NCBI GenBank assembly: GCA_017470905.1
Contig: JAFUXL010000007.1
Location: 186,001 to 250,000 of the forward strand
Direction: 5' to 3'
Length of the DNA stretch: 64,000 nucleotides
Source of the DNA: Ruminococcus sp.
Lineage (GTDB): Bacteria > Bacillota > Clostridia > Oscillospirales > Ruminococcaceae
Made by a program: the position numbers and the translations under genes
Shown here: one piece after another, positions 42,441 through 50,602 of the stretch
Layout of the letters: each line of letters begins with the position of its first letter
Position numbering within the stretch: position 1 is the stretch's first letter
The notes under the pieces: generated by a model
What the model was told of the DNA's origin: nothing
Database searches by the model: none
Seen by the model: only the letters and a program-made list of their open reading frames with translations

Positions 42441-42737
42441 TTAAAAAAGTCCTGCGATATATGCTCCCACAGATGCCGCAAGCGCAACGACTATAAGCGG
42501 ACAGCCCAGATATGCAAGGACAAGTGCGATAACCGTTCCGACAGCCGCCGTCATCATATCGCCAGTGCTGTAGAGTATGGCAGGCAGAGTCATTGCGCTG
42601 AGTACGGCATAGGGGATATAATACAGGAAACTGCGTACAAATTCCGATTTTATCTTTTTTCTGAAAAAAGTGAATGGTATCATTCTTATGACATAAGTAA
42701 TGACAGCCATGACAGTTATATAAATTCCTGTACTCAT
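42441..42737 (-). CDS. azlD: branched-chain amino acid exporter subunit AzlD
   Basis: A 98-residue membrane protein with four hydrophobic segments, the small partner of AzlC. The conserved TYVIRMIPFTFF segment is near the N-terminus. The ATG at 42737 has an AGGAG ribosome site; an upstream start would add 18 residues that overlap the family 2 repeat. It follows azlC by about 100 nt and should be co-transcribed unless the hairpin repeat between them terminates. Confidence 0.88.
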   Translation of the reverse strand: MSTGIYITVMAVITYVIRMIPFTFFRKKIKSEFVRSFLYYIPYAVLSAMTLPAILYSTGDMMTAAVGTVIALVLAYLGCPLIVVALAASVGAYIAGLF

Positions 42738-42765
42738 AACTTGAATATCTCCTGAAAAAGAATAA

Positions 42766-42836
42766 AAAACTTTATATTTTTTTGTTCCCATGCCGCAGGC
42801 GGAGGGAACAGCTTATCATACAGCAATAAATAATAA
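42766..42836 (+). repeat. family 2 terminator-like hairpin repeat, copy f (partial)
   Basis: Carries TTTATATTTTTTTGTTCC, the loop CATGCCGCAGGCGGAG and GGAACAGCTTATCA. It lies between azlC and azlD, on the opposite strand to them. Confidence 0.6.
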
Positions 42837-43523
42837 TCAGTCCTTGTGCGGAAAAAGAATTGCTCCTGCCGCCGCAGAAATAACTGCGCATATTATCATT
42901 GCAAATCCCGATGATACAAATCTGAAAGCATAATAGAACAAGAGGCTCAGAACAGCCGAAAGAGATATTACAAACAGAATGCTTTTTTCCTTTCTTGCAG
43001 GCGGTATTATTATAGCCAGAAACATTCCGTATAATACTATCCCCATTGCGGAGGATACGGACTGCGGAAGAATTTCCCCGGCAGATGCGCCGACAAAAGT
43101 CCCCGATACCCAGCCGATTGCCGCAATAAATATCATGCCGTACATATAGGCAGGAGTAAGAAGTCCGGGCTGAGAGGAACAGACTGCGAAAATTTCGTCC
43201 GTTATGCCGTATGATGCAAGAAGTCTGTGCGGCATTGTGAATTTTTTGTCAAGTTTCTGCGAAAGAGAAAGCGACATCAGCGAATAGCGGAGGTTTATCG
43301 TAAGCTGTACAAGAATCATTTCGAGCAGAGTACCGCCTGCGGCGATTATATCGACCCCTGCCGCCTGTCCTGCCGAGGTAAGACTTGTCAGGGATATTAC
43401 AGATGCGGCGACAGGGGAAAGCCCTGACATTACGGCTTTAATTCCGAAACCGAACGAGACGGAAAAATAGCCCAGAGCGACAGGCAAGCCGTGCGACATA
43501 CCCTTTATGAATTTAGAACTCAA
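42837..43523 (-). CDS. azlC: branched-chain amino acid exporter subunit AzlC
   Basis: A 228-residue membrane protein with about six helices, the large subunit of the AzlCD exporter for branched-chain amino acids and analogues. The N-terminal GLPVALGYFSVSFGFG is typical. The start is read as TTG at 43523 with an AAAGGGTGG ribosome site. ATG at codon 9 is an alternative. First of the azlC-azlD pair. Confidence 0.9.
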   Translation of the reverse strand: MSSKFIKGMSHGLPVALGYFSVSFGFGIKAVMSGLSPVAASVISLTSLTSAGQAAGVDIIAAGGTLLEMILVQLTINLRYSLMSLSLSQKLDKKFTMPHRLLASYGITDEIFAVCSSQPGLLTPAYMYGMIFIAAIGWVSGTFVGASAGEILPQSVSSAMGIVLYGMFLAIIIPPARKEKSILFVISLSAVLSLLFYYAFRFVSSGFAMIICAVISAAAGAILFPHKD

Positions 43524-43593
43524 ATAACCACCCTTTCGGGATTAAAGAATAATAAAATAAATCTGCATTGCCGAAGGCATTGCCAATTATGAA

Positions 43594-44574
43594 TTAATTC
43601 AGCTTTATTGTGATGATGAATTTTTCGGAGTTGTCGCCGGAAATATCATAATTTCCGTTAATGGGTACATTCACGCAGGTTTCCTGACCCTCGCACTCCT
43701 TTGAATAAACGGCATAATTCGAGCCGTCCGCCTGACAGAACAGGGGATTTTCCTCCGAATAATTTTTCAGATAGACGAGATATTCCTCAAGACAGAGGTT
43801 ATTGTCATACATAAGCTTTGCATGGACTTTTCCGACATAGCGCAGATGCCACGGGCAGTATTTTTCGCCCGTTTTATCCTCTTTTCCGTCTGGATAGCGG
43901 AGAATAAAGCCGTAATTCGTGCAGTTGTCGAAAATCCATCTTTCAGCCCCCGCGGTGTTGAATGCGGCAATGTCATCACCCTGTTTCACGGCGATGTCAA
44001 CGCAGGTTCCGAGGTTGTTTTCCGAAAAATATCTGGGACACGGACATGAAGCGGAATTTGCCGCAATACCGTTCGCCGTGTCGTACACAACGAGATTGTT
44101 GCTACCTGTTGAATTGGAATATCCGAACATCAATTCTCCGAGCGAAACGGCAGTTTCTTCGGTAAGACGCATGGAATAGTCGTTTATCGTATAGAATGAA
44201 TTTGTATAGTCTATCAGGTTTACGGTATCTTCTTTCCTGACGGAAACCGTTTTGTGATTTTTGTCTATTAATACGAGAGAACCCTGAGAGAGCTTTGAAA
44301 GGGGGAGGGCAGCCTCGGAAGAGCCAAGGGAGCGTATGGAATTTTCCCCGATACCGGGACTGCCGCTTGACGGGATATTTTTTCCCTGACCGAAGTCTGC
44401 ATTTCCGCCGTTATTTTTCCTGACGAACTCTCCGTCTACCTTTACTCCGTCAACGGTGGGAGTGCGTGTAAATTCTCTGCAAATGCTGTCGGAGGCGAAT
44501 ATCAGGACTGACAGGAACGCAAGGAAGCACAAATATCTTCCGAACCTGAATTTTAATTTTCTCTTTCTTTTCAA
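43594..44574 (-). CDS. VanY-like (D-Ala-D-Ala carboxypeptidase family) protein lacking two active-site residues
   Basis: A 326-residue protein with a single N-terminal membrane helix (about 13-30) and an extracytoplasmic VanY/LdcB-type domain (about 125-260). In active relatives a His in SEHQxG and a Glu in EPWH complete the Zn site and catalysis. Here the first motif is SENNLG with N186 and the second is CPWH with C240; D193 and H243 are kept. Extra cysteines (C177, C179, C191, C218) surround the site. The TTG at 44574 has AAAGGGGG upstream. It lies beside a DacA-like gene in the same direction. Confidence 0.72.
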   Translation of the reverse strand: MKRKRKLKFRFGRYLCFLAFLSVLIFASDSICREFTRTPTVDGVKVDGEFVRKNNGGNADFGQGKNIPSSGSPGIGENSIRSLGSSEAALPLSKLSQGSLVLIDKNHKTVSVRKEDTVNLIDYTNSFYTINDYSMRLTEETAVSLGELMFGYSNSTGSNNLVVYDTANGIAANSASCPCPRYFSENNLGTCVDIAVKQGDDIAAFNTAGAERWIFDNCTNYGFILRYPDGKEDKTGEKYCPWHLRYVGKVHAKLMYDNNLCLEEYLVYLKNYSEENPLFCQADGSNYAVYSKECEGQETCVNVPINGNYDISGDNSEKFIITIKLN

Positions 44575-44615
44575 GCTTCAGTCCCCCTTTCCGCTGACCG
44601 TAGTAAAGCGGCAGA

Positions 44616-45782
44616 TTATTCCTCTGTATTTTCTTCTGCGGACTCCCCGGTAATTTCCTCCGTGATTTCTTCCGTAAATTCTTCTGTTATTTCTTCTTCT
44701 GTCTCTTCATTTTCGATGTGGACATTCACCGTCTCGTCATAGGGTTCGCCGTCGGCACAGTAAACGCTGAAAAGGCTTAAAAGGTCGCCCGTTGAACTCC
44801 AGCTTGACGTACTTCCGCAGACAACGCCTATATATGTCTTTCCGTTTACATCTGCGAAAGCCTCGACACAGTGCATAGCCTCGTCCGTGTAGCCTGTCTT
44901 TCCGCCCCTTACAAGAACATTCGGCATTTCGTCACCGTACATTCTCTTGAAGAGCGTAGCCTGCAAATATATTTCCTCTTCTCTCACATTGTTTGTAGGA
45001 ATGGTATATTCTGCGGTAGAGAGGACTTTCCTGCAAATTTCGTTATTATAGGCATAGGACAAAATGGCAGCCATATCATTTGCCGTGCTGTAGTGTTTCT
45101 CGTCATGCAGACCTGACGTATTCATGAAGTGTGTATTTTTAAGTCCCATTTGTTCGGCTTTTTCGTTCATCAGCCTGACGAAAGCCTTTTCCGAGCCTGC
45201 GACATATTTTGCGGCGGCGACTGTAGCGTCAGCACCTGACGGGAGGACTATGCCGTAGAGTATTTCCTCTATGGTCGGCTTGTCTCCTGCCGGAAAGCCT
45301 GCGAGGGAGGCATCATCGGCGAAAAGAGGCTCAATCATTTCGCTTGTCATTTCGACAGTATCTTTGAAATTCTCGGTATTTTCGACAGTTATAATAAGTG
45401 TCATGACCTTTGTGAGAGATGCAGGGAACATTTTTTCATCATTTGCTTTATAAGCAATTATTCCGCCTGTGTCGGCATCCATCAGGACTACATTTCTCGG
45501 CGGATATTCCGTATCTATATCAAATTCCTTTGAGCCTTCGGTTTTTACGGGGTATCTGAAATCCGTAAGAATTATTTCGGGTTCTGTGGGTATTTCTTCG
45601 GTTATTTCCTCCGTGTTTTCTTCCTGAACGTCCGATATTTCAAGATTTACCTCGGCACTTGCAGGGACAACCTCGCTGTTTCGTACCCAGTTGTAAGCCA
45701 CAGCACCCGATGCAAGGAGTAAGACAGCAGTAATCAGAAAGCCTGCCGCCGTTTTATTCATACCATGCTTTTTTTTACTCAT
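44616..45782 (-). CDS. D-alanyl-D-alanine carboxypeptidase, DacA type (peptidase S11)
   Basis: Penicillin-binding carboxypeptidase that trims the terminal D-Ala of peptidoglycan stem peptides. The 388-residue chain has an N-terminal membrane helix (about 10-30). The SxxK motif is SLTK (about 122-125), the KTG motif lies in RGGKTGYTD (about 300), and the second motif reads PSGADAT where SxN is usual. An acidic Glu/Thr-rich tail of about 30 residues ends the protein, similar in style to the linker of the SleB-like protein. An AGAGGTG ribosome site precedes the ATG. Likely transcribed with the VanY-like gene downstream. Confidence 0.88.
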   Translation of the reverse strand: MSKKKHGMNKTAAGFLITAVLLLASGAVAYNWVRNSEVVPASAEVNLEISDVQEENTEEITEEIPTEPEIILTDFRYPVKTEGSKEFDIDTEYPPRNVVLMDADTGGIIAYKANDEKMFPASLTKVMTLIITVENTENFKDTVEMTSEMIEPLFADDASLAGFPAGDKPTIEEILYGIVLPSGADATVAAAKYVAGSEKAFVRLMNEKAEQMGLKNTHFMNTSGLHDEKHYSTANDMAAILSYAYNNEICRKVLSTAEYTIPTNNVREEEIYLQATLFKRMYGDEMPNVLVRGGKTGYTDEAMHCVEAFADVNGKTYIGVVCGSTSSWSSTGDLLSLFSVYCADGEPYDETVNVHIENEETEEEITEEFTEEITEEITGESAEENTEE

Positions 45783-45817
45783 TATTACACCTCTCTGAAT
45801 GATAAACTACAGCTATA

Positions 45818-45908
45818 AATGAGCATTTTAGAACAATGCACAAAAATTTTTATATTTTGTCCTGTTTTCCCCCTCCGTATGGGGAAAACAGTGCTTTTAT
45901 TATATTAT
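45818..45908 (+). repeat. family 2 terminator-like hairpin repeat, copy g
   Basis: Starts AATGAGCATTTTAGAACA and ATGCACAAAAATTTTTATA. The hairpin CCTGTTTTCCCC pairs with GGGGAAAACAG around CTCCGTAT, then TGCTTTTATTATA. It lies upstream of the DacA-like gene and is the first of two copies in the 532-nt gap. Confidence 0.78.
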
Positions 45909-46099
45909 CAATGGGCATTTTATATCTCCCCCGAATACGGGGTATATGTTTTTGTAAAAATATCGCAATCTTTATTATAATACATTTATTTCGGTTTGTC
46001 AACTTTCTGACAGATAAAAATAAAAAAATACGGCACAAGCCGTAAAGCCTGTGCCGAATATTTTAAAGAATAAAGAATAATGAATAAATAATAAATTAT

Positions 46100-46245
46100 A
46101 TAATGCACAAAAATTTCATATTTTTTCTTTGTTCCCCTCGTCCCTAAAGGGATTTCCGTTGGTCACCTGCGGTGGGGGGAACAGTGTTTTTATGATATTT
46201 TTTGTATATTATTACGAACAATTTTAAATCTGCTCAATCATAGTT
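46100..46245 (+). repeat. family 2 terminator-like hairpin repeat, copy h
   Basis: A long copy of about 145 nt. Starts ATGCACAAAAATTTCATA; an expanded GC-rich hairpin (GTTCCCC and GGGGGAAC arms with a larger loop); then TTTTTGTATATTATTACG and right end TTTTAAATCTGCTCAATCA. The rest of the gap to the xylanase stop holds AT-rich ATTATGAATTATGAATTA-type palindromic strings and no gene. Confidence 0.76.
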
Positions 46246-46314
46246 AAAGAATAATGAATAAAGAATAAATAATAATTATGGAAGTCAATATAATTATGCA
46301 TTATGAATTATGAA

Positions 46315-49300
46315 TTATTTGTATGAGACGGGGAGCTGTTCGGCTTTGTATACGCCTGCATCAACCTGCTGAATGGTGAATGCGTCTCTTGCAGTCACGC
46401 CGTCGCCGTTGTTGTATACATCGCCGTTCTTCATAGCCTGTTCATTGAGGGCATATTTTTCGGAATTTGCGGTATACTGGAGTATTCTCACGGCATCGGA
46501 AACAGTTACTTTTCCGTCAAGGTTCACGTCACCGTAGAGCGTATCGGATTCGGGTGCATCGCCCGTAAGCTTGAGAAGTCCGAAGCCCGAAGTATCGGTA
46601 TAGCCCATGCCCGTGAGGTCAAACCAGTTTGCTATGCCCGTGCGCTTGCCCTCTCCGTTGTTGTCGTCATTAACCTGAACATCGAAGCCGACAACCTGAC
46701 CCGAAGTGAAACCGCCGAGTGTCGAGGGTATAGCCATTTCAACGAGATAGCCGTCAGAAGTTTTAACTGCGGCGGATATGAATTTATCCGTGCTTAATCC
46801 GTCCGTGACCGTCTTTTCGCCGTCAAAATTCACACGGCACTGAATATCGTCCGCCTCGTATGAGCTTGACTTGTGATTGTTTTCATCGAAGAATACCTCA
46901 ACGGTATCCTGTTCATAGGAGTTTGCGCTTGCCTTGCTGAGAACGGGGTCTTTTACTTCTGTCAGTATGTAAATGAATTTATTATCCCAGAGCATGCGTG
47001 AAGTGCCTGTTGCGCCGTCCGTACCCATTGAATAGTTATTTACATCAATGACGGGAGCATTTTCCCATATATCGTCAATTTTGCCGTCAATAACGGGAGT
47101 GCCTGCGGCAGCCTCGGCGATTGAGGGAAGCTTTTTAAGTGTAAGCTTTCCGTATGAAAGCTCGGAGTTTTCGTCTTTATAATTATTGGTATTCCATGCA
47201 GTGCCGTCAATGATTACCTCAAATCTTACAATATCGCCCTCTTTGAGTTCTCTTGTCGGCTTGCTTGCAACGAGTTCGAGAGAGCCGTTCGGAACAGTTG
47301 TGGTACGTGTATTGAAACAGTCTCCTGCGATAGTGACCTGTGCGCCCTTTGCTGTTTTGAAAAGGAAACATATACTTCCCATATTCTTATCATAAGCGAC
47401 CTGGAAACTTCCCTTGTCGCCGACCTGATTTACGACAGCCCCCTCAAATACGGAGGTATTTGTACTTCCTGCACTTGAAAGCATATATGCAGGAACGGAC
47501 TTTATTGTCTGAACCTCCGCATCTGTGTCAATAACGGAATAATATGCGTCCTTAGCCTGATAGTCCTTGTCGAAGAGAAGCGGATAGCCGCCTATCCAGC
47601 TTGTTGAGTCGGTAATGCCCCAAAGTACGACTGCGGAGAGGTTCACACCGTCATCCTTTACTCTCTTGTACATTTCAAAGCACTGTCTGTAACGCTCCGC
47701 AAGGGATAACAAATCCTCGTCCGTATTTGAACGGAGTGAAACATCAAGTTCCGTAATCTGAATTTCAAGACCCATGTCGGAATACTCACGCAGAGCGTTT
47801 TCGTACTGCGAAATCGAGGGACTGCTCATGCCGATATGCGACTGCATACCCATGCCGTCAATCAGTTTCTCGTCAACGAGGGGCTGGAGAATTTCGGATT
47901 TTATATATTTAAGCTTTGAGTCGCTGTATTCGTTGTAGTCGTTATAGAAAAGCTTACAGCCCTGCGGAGCGTATTTCCTTGCATATCGGAAAGCCTTTTT
48001 GATATAGCTCTGGTCGCCGTAAACGCTCACCCAGCCCGAAGAGCCGTCACCCTGAGAATATGCACCTGCATTGCGCATGGTACCCGAATCCGAGGCAGCC
48101 TCATTCACAACGTCCCATGAATACACATTCAGATTGGGATATTCCGTCTTTATGGCATTCATTACATTCTTTATATAATTCTCCATGCGCTTGTCCATAA
48201 TTTCGGGGGAAACAAAATCCGCATCGGCATCGTAATTTTCCTTGAAGAACCAGTCGGGGGTCTGTGAATGCCATACAAGAACATGACCTCTTAAATCGAG
48301 GTTGTTGTCCTCACAGAATTTGAGCATTGCGGCAGCCTGTTTGAGCGATACCTGCGGATTGGTCTGGTCGCCGCCGTTGCTGTTCATGTATTCGATTGTT
48401 GCGGCTTGGTCGAGAACAGCTTCGGGCTTTAATTCATTTCCTATGGTTACGCTGTTGTAATGCTTTAGAATAAGGTCTTTCGTTGCGCTCTGTGTAAATT
48501 CACTTCCTGCAACGGCACAGCCTATCCTGAAATAATCCTTGTAAACGTCTTTAAGGGAGGCAATATCCTCCTGTATTGCAGGGTCGGGCAGACGTTCGCC
48601 CGTTACGTCATCGAGATAAAAGCCCATTAAATCCTGTTCTGTTACAGATGCTTCGGGCTTGTATGCGGTCTGGACATATACATATATATTTGATGCGCCC
48701 TCGGGGATAGTGCATTCCGTGCCGACATAAGTCCATTCGCCCTTGTTTGCCGTTTCGGTATATATCGTATAGTAATTTTCCTTTCCGTCAAGGTCGTACT
48801 GTAGATTGATTGAGAATTTCTGCGTGTCAGTCCATTTGTCGCCCTCATACATGACATAGCAGCCGAAACGGTAATATCCTCCTGCTTCGAGGACAAGGGT
48901 TTTGTTGCAGGTTGCGCCGTTCCAGAGCTGTTTTCTGCCGTCTGTATAGAGGGAATATTTACCGCTGTGGGAATACTTGTCGGTAACTTCAAGGGTTGTA
49001 TTTGAACCTCTTGTCTGCCAGCTCATTTTTGTGCCGTCATCGAAATCATCGGAGAAACCGTCCGCAGAGGAGTCTTTTTCAATTTTTTCGCCGTTTACCG
49101 TGAAGTCGTCCATGTAGAAATCGCTCAGAGTAGCGGCTTCGACATATATAACGATGTTGCTTGCATCGGAGGGAACAGTATAATTGCCCTTTATTTCAGC
49201 CCACTGACCCTTTTGAGCGTTCACGCTTGAAATGTACTTGTAATTCTCTTTTCCGTCCTTGTCGGTATAAAGGCACTGGAGGTTGAACTGCTGTGACTGA

Positions 49301-49626
49301 CCGCCGACTTCATCATCATAGTAGACGGCAACGCTTAAAGAATACTGCCGGTCGGGGTACATAATGCCTATCATTGATGCGCCTGCGCCGTTCCAGTTTA
49401 CGGTTCTTCCCGTTATGCCGAGGGATTTTTTGCCCGTATGAGCCTGTTCGTCCGTGAGCTTAATTTCCGTGCTGCCCGAAGTCCTTGCTTTCCAGGTGCC
49501 GAAGCTTTCCTCGAAGGTGTTGTTCACAAGCTCTACAGGTGCGGCATATGCGCTCATGGAGAGGGGAGCGCAGGAGAGCGCAAGAGCTGCCGAGAGCAGG
49601 ACAGAGCCTGATTTTTTGAATTTCAT
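46315..49626 (-). CDS. dockerin-bearing GH10 endo-xylanase with CBM22-like and CBM9-like modules
   Basis: A secreted 1103-residue enzyme that cuts the xylan backbone. Modules in order: signal peptide (1-28); two CBM22-like modules (about 30-180 and 190-343); GH10 catalytic domain (about 350-690), acid/base E509 in DVVNEA and nucleophile E626 in ITELD; an intermediate region; CBM9-like module (about 850-1025); and a type I dockerin (about 1035-1095) with two Ca-binding repeats beginning GDVNLDGKVTVSDAV and GDVYNNGDGVTARDA. The ATG has a GAGGTGATG-type ribosome site. It is monocistronic with its own promoter. The dockerin implies docking onto a cohesin-bearing scaffold, but no cohesin is in the window. 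Confidence 0.95.
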   Translation of the reverse strand: MKFKKSGSVLLSAALALSCAPLSMSAYAAPVELVNNTFEESFGTWKARTSGSTEIKLTDEQAHTGKKSLGITGRTVNWNGAGASMIGIMYPDRQYSLSVAVYYDDEVGGQSQQFNLQCLYTDKDGKENYKYISSVNAQKGQWAEIKGNYTVPSDASNIVIYVEAATLSDFYMDDFTVNGEKIEKDSSADGFSDDFDDGTKMSWQTRGSNTTLEVTDKYSHSGKYSLYTDGRKQLWNGATCNKTLVLEAGGYYRFGCYVMYEGDKWTDTQKFSINLQYDLDGKENYYTIYTETANKGEWTYVGTECTIPEGASNIYVYVQTAYKPEASVTEQDLMGFYLDDVTGERLPDPAIQEDIASLKDVYKDYFRIGCAVAGSEFTQSATKDLILKHYNSVTIGNELKPEAVLDQAATIEYMNSNGGDQTNPQVSLKQAAAMLKFCEDNNLDLRGHVLVWHSQTPDWFFKENYDADADFVSPEIMDKRMENYIKNVMNAIKTEYPNLNVYSWDVVNEAASDSGTMRNAGAYSQGDGSSGWVSVYGDQSYIKKAFRYARKYAPQGCKLFYNDYNEYSDSKLKYIKSEILQPLVDEKLIDGMGMQSHIGMSSPSISQYENALREYSDMGLEIQITELDVSLRSNTDEDLLSLAERYRQCFEMYKRVKDDGVNLSAVVLWGITDSTSWIGGYPLLFDKDYQAKDAYYSVIDTDAEVQTIKSVPAYMLSSAGSTNTSVFEGAVVNQVGDKGSFQVAYDKNMGSICFLFKTAKGAQVTIAGDCFNTRTTTVPNGSLELVASKPTRELKEGDIVRFEVIIDGTAWNTNNYKDENSELSYGKLTLKKLPSIAEAAAGTPVIDGKIDDIWENAPVIDVNNYSMGTDGATGTSRMLWDNKFIYILTEVKDPVLSKASANSYEQDTVEVFFDENNHKSSSYEADDIQCRVNFDGEKTVTDGLSTDKFISAAVKTSDGYLVEMAIPSTLGGFTSGQVVGFDVQVNDDNNGEGKRTGIANWFDLTGMGYTDTSGFGLLKLTGDAPESDTLYGDVNLDGKVTVSDAVRILQYTANSEKYALNEQAMKNGDVYNNGDGVTARDAFTIQQVDAGVYKAEQLPVSYK

Positions 49627-49659
49627 CTTATCATCACCTCAAAAAATTTCTGTGATATA

Positions 49660-49688
49660 ATTATACAATTTTTTTGTCTGTTTGTCAA
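49660..49688 (-). promoter_or_regulatory. promoter of the xylanase gene
   Basis: Perfect TTGACA (49683-49688) and TATAAT (49660-49665) with a 17-nt spacer on the minus strand, about 35 nt before the start codon. Confidence 0.87.
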
Positions 49689-49724
49689 CCAAAATTTATA
49701 TTTCATTTATGAAAATAAATTATG

Positions 49725-49753
49725 TTGCAATATTTTCATTTATGTGATATAAT
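49725..49753 (+). promoter_or_regulatory. promoter of the FHA-FtsW-PBP operon
   Basis: TTGCAA (49725-49730) and TATAAT (49748-49753) with a 17-nt spacer. Divergent from the xylanase promoter, with only 36 nt between the two -35 boxes. The leader of about 180 nt holds AT-rich palindromes and a family 1 repeat. Confidence 0.8.
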
Positions 49754-49839
49754 ATAATTCATATAAGTTTTAGGCTAAAGAATAAAGAAAAAAGAATAAT
49801 TAATAAATTATAATAATTATAAATTATGCATTAACACAG

Positions 49840-49933
49840 AGGAAATTTGCGCCCTTGACATGGGAGTGAATGAAGTGTAACGGAATGAACGAAATGTCAA
49901 GATTAAAAAGGCGCAAATTGACGATTTTAAATG
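49840..49933 (+). repeat. family 1 nested-hairpin repeat, copy g
   Basis: The outer stem AATTTGCGCC (49844-49853) pairs with GGCGCAAATT (49910-49919). The inner stem CTTGACAT (49854-49861) pairs with ATGTCAAG (49894-49901). The tail GACGATTTTAAAT ends at the GAGG ribosome site of the FHA gene. Confidence 0.86.
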
Positions 49934-49942
49934 AGGTTTTTT

Positions 49943-50374
49943 ATGGAAGATATGAATTTAATGCTTTGCGCCGTGTCTGCGGCGGCACTGGATATATGCG
50001 CCCTTGTGCTTATCATAGCATCTTACAGGGAACGAAGCACGGGCAACAAGCAATGGAAGAAAATATCCGCAAATATGGAACTTGTCGAGCAGGGCTTTAC
50101 ATATCAGCTCGGCTGTGATGAAATACTCATAGGCAGACACGCAAGCGCAGATATAAGACTGCCCGATATATCCGTATCACGCTATCATGCCATGCTGACA
50201 GTAACCGACGGGGTATGGACTATCACCGATATAGGCTCGAAATCAGGGGTATACGTCAACGGAACTCTCGTAAAGAGAAAACGTCTGCACGAGAATGATG
50301 TAATAACTCTCGGCAACCGAAAGCTCACCCTTAGAAAGATTACTGACAACAAAAAAAGTAAAAAGCGTAATTAA
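49943..50374 (+). CDS. FHA-domain membrane protein
   Basis: A 143-residue protein with one N-terminal membrane helix (about 7-27) and a C-terminal forkhead-associated domain that binds phosphothreonine. FHA hallmarks are GRHASADIRLPDISVSRYHA and GVYVNGTLV. The ATG at 49943 is preferred over one four codons upstream because GAGG sits six bases before it. It is the first gene of a cluster with FtsW/RodA-type and PBP proteins, the same order used by actinobacteria and several Firmicutes to tie Ser/Thr phosphorylation to wall growth. The matching kinase is not in the window. Confidence 0.88.
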   Translation: MEDMNLMLCAVSAAALDICALVLIIASYRERSTGNKQWKKISANMELVEQGFTYQLGCDEILIGRHASADIRLPDISVSRYHAMLTVTDGVWTITDIGSKSGVYVNGTLVKRKRLHENDVITLGNRKLTLRKITDNKKSKKRN

Positions 50375-50491
50375 ATGCATAATGCATAATTCATAGTTGC
50401 TGTTGTCTGCGGCAATACGGAATAATCATAAATAATAATTGCGGTGATAATTTAAATATATTATGGAAGTAAATATAATTATGAATTATAA

Positions 50492-50590
50492 ACAAGAGGA
50501 AATTTGCGCCCTTGTGCCGGGAGTGAACGAAGCGTAGCGAAGTGAACGAAGGCACAAGATTTAAAAAGGCGCAAATTGACGATTTTAAAT
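50492..50590 (+). repeat. family 1 nested-hairpin repeat, copy h
   Basis: The outer stem AATTTGCGCC (50501-50510) pairs with GGCGCAAATT (50568-50577). The inner stem CTTGTGCC (50511-50518) pairs with GGCACAAG (50551-50558). The tail GACGATTTTAAAT runs directly into the AGGAGG ribosome site of the FtsW-like gene. Confidence 0.87.
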
Positions 50591-50602
50591 AGGAGGATAA
50601 AG

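Noticed and set aside
46315-49626. Local cellulosome gene cluster
   Set aside because: Only one dockerin gene is present, and no cohesin or scaffoldin is encoded nearby.
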